Assembly: GCF_000725545.1 (NCBI RefSeq) | Contig: NZ_JNZP01000057.1 | Location: 1 to 9,442 of the forward strand | Direction: 5' to 3' | Origin: Streptomyces exfoliatus | GTDB taxonomy: Bacteria; Actinomycetota; Actinomycetes; Streptomycetales; Streptomycetaceae | DNA: 9,442 nucleotides | Shown: piece by piece, positions 1 to 5,317 of the stretch | Layout: every line of letters begins with the position of its first letter | Numbering within the stretch: the first letter of the stretch is position 1 | Translations under genes and position numbers: made by a program | The notes under the pieces: model-generated | Told to the model about the DNA's origin: nothing | The model's database searches: none | The model's input: the letters and a program-made list of their open reading frames with translations, nothing else

Positions 1-171
1 CACACACCACCTTCCGCCCGGGCCGGCCGGGGTGACTTCTGGGTCGAGCTGTCGGCCGCCGAGTACCGGTGGCTCGCCTGCCGGCTGACCGAGGCTCTCA
101 CGGATGCACTCCGGGTCGCCGAGTCGCGCGGTGACCGCATCCCCGACCCGCCCGAGAACCCTGACTCCTGA
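1..171 (+). CDS. C-terminal end of an unrecognised protein (partial)
   Basis: The frame is open from the first base and ends at TGA 169-171, giving 56 residues of a protein that begins outside the window. The tail contains FWVELSAAEYRWLACRL, a stretch with helical, amphipathic character, then a Pro/Asp-rich end (IPDPPENPDS). Third codon positions are almost all G or C, which supports real coding. I do not recognise the family and no catalytic or binding motif is visible in the tail. A strong hairpin at 238-273 lies just downstream and would end its transcript, separating it from the toxin module that follows. The reading frame is well supported; the function is unknown. Confidence 0.6.
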   Translation, partial: HTPPSARAGRGDFWVELSAAEYRWLACRLTEALTDALRVAESRGDRIPDPPENPDS

Positions 172-188
172 CGGCAGTAGCGACGGCA

Positions 189-219
189 ACAACCACGGAT
201 TCAGGCGCACAACCACGGA
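189..219. repeat. Short tandem direct repeat
   Basis: The 11-mer ACAACCACGGA occurs at 189-199 and again at 209-219, a 20-bp period, in the gap between the first gene and its terminator. Two helical turns apart could suit a dimeric binding site, but two copies may also be chance. Confidence 0.4.
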
Positions 220-237
220 CTCCCTCGGACCGCAAAA

Positions 238-273
238 CCCCTCCCCACCTGCATAAAGCAGCTAGGGGAGGGG
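238..273 (+). terminator. Hairpin terminator after the first gene
   Basis: CCCCTCCCC (238-246) pairs perfectly with GGGGAGGGG (265-273). Inside the loop, CTGC (249-252) can pair with GCAG (258-261), making an extended two-part hairpin. There is no U-tract, which is usual for actinobacterial terminators. It ends the first gene and also insulates the start-less toxin cassette from read-through. Confidence 0.7.
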
Positions 274-280
274 CTGCCAG

Positions 281-712
281 CACACGTACTATGTACTGGC
301 GGGCAATACGCCGGTACTTGTTCACAACAACAATTGCGACCTATTTCCTAACCAGATGAAGGGAGGCCTCGATGGGGAGCTTCGCCTGGCGGATAGGCTG
401 GGGGTCACTCCGTCTGGCCCCGGAGCCGCTGGATTTGACTCCGCAGTGAGTTCAGGAACCGTGAAATGGGCTGTCCGGGAAGATGGGGGCCTTGTGGTCC
501 AGCCGAAGTTCGTCAATGGCCAGGAGATTTCGCACTCGGTTCTCACACGAGGAGCTCCTGTTCGCGCGGCCGGCGAGGCTGATATCGCGGGCTCGTCGGG
601 AAGCGGGTACTTCGGGCTTGATATCAATAACCACAGTGGTCACTTCCGCCCGTCGGGTGAGAGCTTGCAAATCGGTAGAGATGCATTCGCTGCAGCGGGG
701 ATTCACTTCTGA
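281..712 (+). CDS. Orphan polymorphic toxin C-terminal module (HINT end plus toxin domain), no native start
   Basis: Read from about 281, the frame gives HTYYVLAGNTPVLVHNN, the conserved terminus of the HINT/pretoxin region found just before the toxin tip of RHS and other polymorphic toxins. A toxin-like domain follows and ends at TGA 710-712. Visible blocks include WAVREDGGLVVQPKFVNG, EISHSVLTRGAPVRAAGEAD and YFGLDINNHSGHF. Tips with this EISHSVLT / NNHSGH pattern occur at the ends of actinobacterial toxins; I cannot assign an enzymatic class with certainty. The in-frame stop TAG at 263-265 and the terminator at 238-273 mean the rest of a large toxin is absent. The first ATG (356) lies inside the module, truncates the HINT motif and has no Shine-Dalgarno, so independent expression is doubtful. 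Codons carry more A/T at third positions than neighbours. The next gene overlaps by one base and is probably its immunity gene. Confidence 0.75.
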   Translation, partial: HTYYVLAGNTPVLVHNNNCDLFPNQMKGGLDGELRLADRLGVTPSGPGAAGFDSAVSSGTVKWAVREDGGLVVQPKFVNGQEISHSVLTRGAPVRAAGEADIAGSSGSGYFGLDINNHSGHFRPSGESLQIGRDAFAAAGIHF

Positions 713-1257
713 TGAATAGCTTCGACGATCTCGCGGCGCTCGATCTGCGGTCTCTCTCTGAGGCCCTGGCTGCACATGTCCCGGGGGTCTCTGAACTGGG
801 CCCAAACGAGTGGCTGGGCGTTGTCGAGCTGCTGACTGCGCGCCTAGCTGACGAGTGTAGGGGTCTTTCAGGGGCATCCTGGGGGACCTGCTCTGAAGCT
901 CTGGGGTATGCACTCAATTCAGCAGTAGCGTCAGGGGTGATTGATCACCGTGAGAGTGTGATTCGCCTCCTGAATCTTTCCCTTGCCGTGCTTCGGCAGG
1001 TTCCATCGAATGCTGAAATTGACATCCTTAATCCGGACCTCCTGATCGATCTCCTGTTTCGAGAGCTACCGATGTCGGTTGAGGAGGCTCGGGATCTGTC
1101 GGCTGATTGGCGCACTCGCGAGATTGCGCAGATTCGGCGCCTGCGAGCTGTCAAGAATCTCCTATCACCCGCGCTCGCTCTCGTGAGGATGGCGTTCGGA
1201 GAAGACTTCGATGAACGCTTGAAAGCGTGGGAGGAAGTATTTCCGTCGCTGCCATGA
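712..1257 (+). CDS. Probable immunity protein for the orphan toxin tip
   Basis: This is a 181-residue protein whose ATG shares its A with the TGA of the toxin module, so translation is probably coupled. It is acidic, mostly helical by composition, and has no signal peptide or membrane segment, as expected for a cytoplasmic immunity protein that binds its toxin. I recognise no named immunity family. Evidence for the role is the invariant toxin-immunity order, the overlap, the size, and the terminator immediately after the gene (1269-1303), which makes the pair a closed cassette. Third positions include many A and T (for example ATT, GCT and GAT codons), unlike the integrase and oxygenase genes nearby, suggesting joint acquisition with the toxin. 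Function is inferred from context only. Confidence 0.7.
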   Translation: MNSFDDLAALDLRSLSEALAAHVPGVSELGPNEWLGVVELLTARLADECRGLSGASWGTCSEALGYALNSAVASGVIDHRESVIRLLNLSLAVLRQVPSNAEIDILNPDLLIDLLFRELPMSVEEARDLSADWRTREIAQIRRLRAVKNLLSPALALVRMAFGEDFDERLKAWEEVFPSLP

Positions 1258-1268
1258 GTGACTGACCG

Positions 1269-1303
1269 GAAGCCCCGCCAGAAACGAATTCTGGCGGGGC
1301 TTC
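1269..1303. terminator. Strong bidirectional terminator after the immunity gene
   Basis: A perfect 15-bp stem: positions 1269-1283 (GAAGCCCCGCCAGAA) pair with 1289-1303, with the loop ACGAA at 1284-1288. It lies 11 bases past the immunity stop and 20 bases before the stop of the opposing integrase remnant, so it can serve both convergent transcripts. Confidence 0.9.
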
Positions 1304-1323
1304 TTGGCATCTTGACGGCAACG

Positions 1324-2294
1324 TCAGCGGACGGGTGCTGCACAAAGTGGCGGTTCGTCGCCGTCGTCGGGTCGGGCGGAGGGCTGGGCGGGGTCGCGAA
1401 GGGCCTTGCCGAGGAGGTCGATGGCGTCGCGCTGGAGGCGGAGTCGGACGTGGGCGTACACGGTCGCGGTCACGCCGATGTGGGCATGGCCCAACAGCTC
1501 CTTGATGACAACGAGTTCAACGCCCTGTTCCAGGAGGAGGGTGGCCGCCGAGTGCCGGAGGTCGTGGAAGCGGATGCGGCGGAGCGTGGCTCGGCGGAGC
1601 AGGGTGTTGAAGTGCCGGGTGAGGGTGGCTCCCTCGATCGGGGAGCCGTCCGGCCGGGTGAAGACGTAGCCGCTCGCCTTCCAGCCCGAACCTGCTGCTT
1701 CGCGCTCCTGGTGCTGCCGGTGGCGGTGCTGTGCGAGTGAGCGCACGCACGGCGTCGGCAGGGCGATCCGCCGCTCGGAGCTCTGGGTCTTGGTCGGCAG
1801 GGCGGTCAGGCCGTCCGCCGGAGTTGGTGCGCTGGAGGGTGCGGCGGATACTGGCGGTTCCGCCGGCCAGGTCGAGGTCTTCCCAGCGCAGGCCGAGGAG
1901 TTCGCCCTTACGAAGCCCGGTGCGCAGAGCGAGTTCGAACAGCGCCTGGAGCCGGTGGCCGTGCACAGCGGTGAGGAGGTCGCGGGCCTCGTCGACGGTC
2001 AGGGGTTCGAAGCGGCGGGGGCGGGGTGTGCCCATGCGGACGTTGCGGGCGACGTTGCGGGGAATCTCCTCTTCGCGGACGGCGTGCTCCAGGGCGGACT
2101 TGAGCACGGAGTGGATGTAGGCGAGGGTCAGAACGGACAGGCGCTTGCCGCAGCAGATGCCGGCCGCGCAGCACAGTGGCTGGTCGCGGGCGGTGTCGAG
2201 GCCACGCGCGCAGCACTGGCAGGTGGTGCGGAGCTGGTCGAGCCAGGTGCGGACGTCCTTGGCGGTGAGTTTGGCGAGCTTCTTCTTGCCTAAG
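1324..2294 (-). pseudogene. int: Tyrosine recombinase (phage/ICE-type integrase), frameshifted and N-terminally truncated
   Basis: Two minus-strand frames together give an actinobacterial phage-type integrase. The upstream part (about 2294-1815) carries the core-binding domain (LTAKDVRTWLDQLR, then the Cys-rich CQCC...CCAAGICCG insert seen in Streptomyces integrases) and the start of the catalytic domain with the first Arg (ALRTGLRKGELLGLRW). The downstream part (about 1811-1324) carries the HDLRH box, LLGHAHIGVTATVYAHV with the second His and the nucleophilic Tyr, and a 40-residue tail. The frames meet near 1811-1815, where one extra base follows TNSGG; removing it restores GLTALPTKTQSSERRIALP. 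The usual 50-70 N-terminal residues are missing because an IS end abuts LGKKKL at about 2294. All catalytic residues remain, but no intact protein can be made. It probably marks an old integrated element. Confidence 0.9.
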
Positions 2295-2752
2295 GCTTGT
2301 CCCGCAATTGATCTCTGGAGCACGGTCGGCTGCTTCGCAGAGACGGGACTGAGCCTGCTACTCGGCCCGGAGGAGGTTGTGCAGGCGGGCGATGCCGAGC
2401 ATGGCGTGGTGGACTCCGTCGCCCTTGAGGCGGCAGTCGCGCAGGATCTTCCAGGTCTTCATGCGCGCGAAGACGTGCTCGACGCGGGCTCGGACCTGCT
2501 TGTGGGAGCGATTGTGCTCACTTCCAGTCGCACAGGTCCCCGCCAGCAGGACGGCGGTGGGGAATGATCAGCCCGGTTCCCGGATAGCCGCCGTCGGCAA
2601 TCGTTGTAGTCCTGCCGACGGCGGCTTTTGCGCCGGACTCGGACCAGGCCTTGCAGTCGTTGCGGTTGCCAGGCATCGGACGACCCACGACAACGACCTG
2701 GTGGCTGTCTACGTCGATGCCGACCTGGTGGTTCGTGGAGTATCGATAGTCG
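2295..2752 (-). mobile_element. Remnant of an IS5-type insertion sequence (one end only)
   Basis: This segment contains the 3' part of an IS5-type transposase and about 60 bp beyond its stop. The outer end GGCTTGTCCCGCAATTGATC (2295-2314) directly abuts integrase sequence and looks like an IS terminus. TA at 2292-2293 may be target sequence. The other end of the element is missing, replaced by IS110 sequence at about 2745-2752, so no matching inverted repeat or target duplication can be checked inside the window. Confidence 0.7.
2358..2752 (-). pseudogene. IS5-family DDE transposase, C-terminal part, frameshifted
   Basis: On the minus strand, DYRYSTNHQVGIDVD leads through VVVVGRPMPGNRND, TTTIADGGYPGTGLIIPHRR and GGDLCDWK (about 2752-2521). 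A shifted frame then gives EHNRSHKQVRARVEHVFARM and the invariant-looking KTWKILRDCRLKGDG...LGIARLHNLL, ending at TAG 2360-2358. The two parts join if the single base at 2520 is skipped, so the gene has a +1 frameshift. The blocks match the C-terminal half of IS5-type (DDE_Tnp_4-like) transposases common in Streptomyces, with an Asp in ADGGY and a Glu in RVEHVFAR that fit the last two catalytic acids. The N-terminal half is absent. It cannot make an active enzyme. Confidence 0.85.
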
Positions 2753-3283
2753 GGTCTTGCCGCGCAGGGCGGTGTACTTGACGCGGATATCGTCCGGGGC
2801 GGTGATGAGGATGTGCGCGATCTGGTTCAGGGTGGCGGTGCGGGCCTTGACGGCGGACCGGGCGGCGTTGTGGAGGGCGCGTATGCCGCTGACGGTATCG
2901 TCCTTGGGAATGACCGAGGCGCGGCCGGACAGCGGGGCGCGGGCGGCTGCGTAGGCGTCGATGGGATCGGACTTGCCGATCCGGCGCCGCTCTGCCTTGT
3001 CGGGCCGGTTGACCTCGACCACGGTCAGGCCCGCTTGGCGGGCGGCACGGGTGAACCCCAGGCCGTAGGAGGAGGTCCCCTCGACCCCGACGGCGGTCAC
3101 GGTGCCGTGGGCGTTCAGGAACGCGATCGCCGCGGCGTATCCGGCTTGCGTGGTCGGGAACTCGGCGTCGGCGATGTGGCCGCCCCGGTCGGTGATGACA
3201 GCGACGTGGATCGTGTCCGCGTGGGAGTCCACTCCGCCGAACACCGCATCCAGTTCGGTGGCGGGCGTGGTCGTCGCTGTCAT
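2750..3283 (-). pseudogene. IS110-family transposase, N-terminal DEDD domain only
   Basis: From ATG 3283-3281 the minus strand encodes about 178 residues of the RuvC-like DEDD domain of IS110-family recombinases. The four acids are visible: D19 in GGVDSH, E68 in GVEGTSSYG, and D106 and D109 in KSDPIDAYAAARA. The family resemblance ends at ALRGKTRL, where the sequence passes into IS5-type transposase read in the wrong frame; the open frame runs on to 2459 only by chance. Full IS110 transposases are roughly twice as long and need the C-terminal Tnp_20 domain with the nucleophilic Ser, which is missing here. The start is supported by the conserved domain beginning and by a purine-rich AAAGGCAG stretch upstream. 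It is inactive as a transposase. Confidence 0.85.
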
Positions 3284-3450
3284 CCTGTGGGCTGCCTTTC
3301 TGGCCGGAGGTGACGCCGGCCGGGTGGGTCAGACAGGACATTGAGGGAGCCTCTGGCCAAGCTCCTATCAGGTCATGTTCCACCTGGCCGGAGCCATGGA
3401 GAACGGGTCCCGGTAGCCGGACAGGACAGTCGCAGGACAGCCCAGCAGGA
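3284..3450 (-). ncRNA. IS110 left-end non-coding region, candidate bridge RNA locus
   Basis: IS110 elements carry a structured bridge RNA in their non-coding end; in the IS110 group it lies upstream of the transposase. The matching region here precedes the transposase start and is gene-free. Two hairpins are visible: GGCCGG (3302-3307) with CCGGCC (3316-3321), and GGAGC (3346-3350) with GCTCC (3361-3365). The outer IS boundary, the RNA ends and the target- and donor-binding loops cannot be fixed by eye, so the limits given are approximate. Position and local structure support the call; it is otherwise an inference. Confidence 0.35.
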
Positions 3451-3455
3451 CGTCA

Positions 3456-3508
3456 GTCAGACCCTGAGCCACGACCACCGGAACCCGCAGTATCAATGTC
3501 AGACCCTG
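3456..3508. repeat. Direct repeat of GTCAGACCCTG
   Basis: An identical 11-mer occurs at 3456-3466 and 3498-3508, 42 bp apart, just outside the IS110 leader. The second copy forms part of a promoter-like motif; the first lacks the matching -10 element. It could be a partial duplication or mark the IS boundary. Confidence 0.5.
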
Positions 3509-3518
3509 CCTCTAGAGT
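3496..3518 (+). promoter_or_regulatory. Candidate DNA-damage promoter (RecA-NDp / PafBC type)
   Basis: The actinobacterial LexA-independent damage promoter has the form tTGTCRgtg-N8-TAnnnT. Here ATGTCAGAC (3496-3504) is followed by exactly eight bases and TAGAGT (3513-3518). The TGTC core, the purine, the next G, the spacing and the -10 all agree; the first T and the last two bases of the left half do not. An ATG at 3528 lies only 10 bases after the -10, as in leaderless transcripts. Confidence 0.45.
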
Positions 3519-3527
3519 GCGTCCAGG

Positions 3528-3644
3528 ATGGGGCCGGTTCCGAGGCCACCAGCACTGAAGAACGGCAGCCTCCCTGGTCTGCACGGGGGCGGTTTCGGCC
3601 CAACCGGCGTCCAGGCACCGTCGAGGGCCACGAGTGCAGCCTGA
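3528..3644 (+). CDS. Possible 38-residue leaderless ORF of unknown function
   Basis: ATG 3528 opens a 38-codon frame ending at TGA 3642-3644. The peptide is rich in Gly, Pro and Arg (beginning MGPVPRPPALKNG), with no signal peptide or recognised motif. Third-position G+C is only moderate. The main reason to list it is its position 10 bases after the -10 of a damage-promoter-like motif. It could instead be the surviving beginning of a longer gene whose remainder has decayed, or not be coding at all. Confidence 0.18.
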   Translation: MGPVPRPPALKNGSLPGLHGGGFGPTGVQAPSRATSAA

Positions 3645-4388
3645 CAGCCCGACCCCATCCCACCCAACTTCACGGCCAACTCACCACGACTGGTGCACGT
3701 ATCTCCGTACTCCGCGGTGCACATTCAGAAGTACGCCGACACCAGGCCAGGCACATGGCTGGGGGGGGGGAACTCCGCGGGCCCGATTGCGGGCGCGGAG
3801 ACCCTCCCGAGCGGGAGCAGATGGCTGCCGCGACATCAGCGTGCCAAAAGGGCAAGGCCACGGCTAAGCCGACTGCAGATCATCCATCAGTGTTCCTTGG
3901 TGAGGGGAACTCAGTCGACGCAGCCCCGACACAAGGAGGTATCTGCAACCGGTAGGGCCGATCCTGATGCCGGCGAGCCCCCGGCCAGGGTGGGCAATCC
4001 TCGGGGTTCGGGGCGGCTTGCCCAGGCATTGTGGCTGTCCTTGGGTGTCTTGACCATCCTCCCGGTGCCGCACCGTCCGGCGCCAGAGTCCGCGGACAGC
4101 CAGTCAGGTTCCCGCGAGCGCGGTAGGCCGTGTCCGGCGGTTCAGGGCGCGGGCGCTCAGGGTGGCCACTTGCTGGCCGGTATGAATCGTCCGCGTTCGT
4201 CACAGTGCCGTCGGCGATTCATCAGATGGTGCGTACTCGTGTTCATCGGACGCACATGCCGGATGGGTGTGGCTACGGTCGTTCGCGTCGTCCCAGGGGG
4301 GCGGCATCGGTCGAGTGCCGCATGCGCCAGGACCGTCCCGGCCTTCCGCCGGTGCGGAGCGCGCCCGAGCGGCTCCCAGGGAGTGGAC
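3645..4388. other. Long stretch without a convincing gene
   Basis: About 740 bp lie between the IS debris and the secreted-protein operon. The long plus-strand frame that runs through here into the next gene lacks a steady third-position G/C bias and any recognisable domain before 4389, so it looks accidental. Notable items are a run of ten G at 3761-3770, an AAGGAGG Shine-Dalgarno-like sequence near 3934-3940 with no well-placed start after it, and an inverted repeat at 4182-4222. The stretch probably holds decayed accessory sequence and, in its last 250 bp, the promoter of the operon at 4389. Confidence 0.5.
4182..4222. promoter_or_regulatory. Inverted repeat upstream of the secreted/S74/oxygenase operon
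   Basis: ATGAATCG (4182-4189) is the reverse complement of CGATTCAT (4215-4222), with a 25-bp spacer, about 165 bp before the first gene of the operon. It could be an operator or a small hairpin. No -10/-35 pair can be assigned with confidence nearby. Confidence 0.35.
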
Positions 4389-4928
4389 ATGGGTTCTGTT
4401 GGTCGTAGGACCGTCGCGGTGATGGCAGCCGCTCTGGCGTCGCTGGGGGCGGGAAGCGGTGTCGCCGCGACCGCGACCCCCTCGTCGCCCGCGCCGTGCA
4501 GCGGCGCGGAATGCCCAAGCCTGAAGCCGATCAGGCTCACGACCAGCCAGGCCACCTTGAACGTCACCCAGATGCAACTGGAGAACATCCACGCGATGGC
4601 CTCCGACGCCATCACCGGGGAACCCATCCGAGGAGCGAAGATCGTGTTCGCCACTGTCGGTGGCCGGACCCTGGGGGCCGCCTTCACCGACTACGACGGT
4701 GTGGCCTCGATCACCGCCCCGGAGAACCTGGGTCCCGGAACCCTTCAGGAGCTGCTCGGTGGCTACGAAGCCGCGTTCGTCGGCGACGGCGTGCACGCGC
4801 CCGTCGGGGCCCACGGTGCGATCACCATCGGTACCGACCAGGGACCCGGGGTGCCGGGCGCTCCATGCTCGCTCTGCAGTGACCGTGGGCTCAAGCAGGA
4901 CGTGGTCGCGGTCGACTGGAGCCGGTGA
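4389..4928 (+). CDS. Secreted Ig-like protein ending in an S74-type SDxxLK motif
   Basis: This 179-residue protein starts at ATG 4389, preceded by AGGGAG at good spacing. Residues 5-28 (RRTVAVMAAALASLGAGSGVAA) form a Sec signal peptide with two Arg, a hydrophobic core and Ala-rich cleavage sites. Residues about 65-110 (AMASDAITGEPIRGAKIVFA...TDYDGVASITAP) follow the pattern of bacterial Ig-like repeats (invasin/Big_1-like). Cys pairs occur at 37/42 and 160/163. The last 16 residues, SDRGLKQDVVAVDWSR, match the beginning of an S74 intramolecular chaperone domain (SDxxLKxDI), whose Ser is the self-cleavage residue in phage tailspikes. The rest of such a domain is encoded by the next gene, which overlaps by four bases (GTGA). 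The cell-surface or extracellular role is inferred from the signal peptide; partner and substrate are unknown. Confidence 0.8.
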   Translation: MGSVGRRTVAVMAAALASLGAGSGVAATATPSSPAPCSGAECPSLKPIRLTTSQATLNVTQMQLENIHAMASDAITGEPIRGAKIVFATVGGRTLGAAFTDYDGVASITAPENLGPGTLQELLGGYEAAFVGDGVHAPVGAHGAITIGTDQGPGVPGAPCSLCSDRGLKQDVVAVDWSR

Positions 4929-5317
4929 CGATGCGGATCCTCAGCAGGTGGTCCCGGGCGGCCGGCGACGCCTCTCCGGACCCCCCTGCCGCGGAAGGTG
5001 CACGGGACAGCATCGCCGTGACGCCGGTCGGCACGGTCAACGGCTTCGCCGTCCTGGATACCGTGGCCGCGCTGCCGGTCAGCACCTGGCGCTACCTCTG
5101 GGAGCCCGAGGGCGTCCGTCACCTCGGGCCGATGGCCCAGGACTGGCACGCCGCTTTCGGCTTCAACCAGGACGACACCAGGATCCCCGTCGTCGACGGC
5201 CTCGGCGTGGCCCTGGTCAGCATCCAGGCCCTCCACCGTCACGTGGAGGAACTGCAGGACGAAGTGGCCCGGCTGCGCGAGGCCACGGCCGTGACCTCGC
5301 CCGAGGCGGGGCAATGA
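4925..5317 (+). CDS. Small S74 (tail-fibre chaperone-like) domain protein
   Basis: GTG 4925 overlaps the stop of the preceding gene (GTGA), giving 130 residues. After a variable, Pro/Ala-rich start, residues 43-104 carry the body of a peptidase-S74/endosialidase-chaperone-type domain: VLDTVAALPVSTWRYLW, then GVRHLGPMAQDWHAAFG, then IPVVDGLGVALVSIQAL. Residues 105-120 (HRHVEELQDEVARLRE) should form the usual terminal coiled coil that trimerises. In this family the domain assists trimer folding and may cut itself off. The catalytic SDxxLK start is not found here but ends the previous protein. There is no signal peptide, so it probably acts in the cytoplasm unless joined to its neighbour. The following oxygenase gene overlaps by ATGA, so the three are co-translated. 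Confidence 0.8.
   Translation: MTMRILSRWSRAAGDASPDPPAAEGARDSIAVTPVGTVNGFAVLDTVAALPVSTWRYLWEPEGVRHLGPMAQDWHAAFGFNQDDTRIPVVDGLGVALVSIQALHRHVEELQDEVARLREATAVTSPEAGQ

Noticed and set aside
189..219. Start of a CRISPR-like array
   Set aside because: Only two 11-bp copies with a 9-bp gap, with no further units and no cas genes.
2459..2749. Continuation of the IS110 transposase frame to 2459
   Set aside because: After GKTRL the residues correspond to IS5 transposase DNA read out of frame, so the extension is accidental.
3880..4203. Minus-strand ORF of about 107 codons in the gap before the operon
   Set aside because: Mixed third positions, Pro/Arg-rich low-complexity translation and no ribosome site.
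3693..4388. Long upstream in-frame extension of the secreted Ig-like gene
   Set aside because: The signal peptide begins at 4389 with a good ribosome site, and the upstream part has irregular codon bias, an Arg/Pro/Ser-rich composition and no domain.
4900..4930. Programmed frameshift joining the secreted protein to the S74 protein
   Set aside because: No slippery heptamer is seen before the stop; the GTGA overlap is explained more simply by coupled re-initiation.
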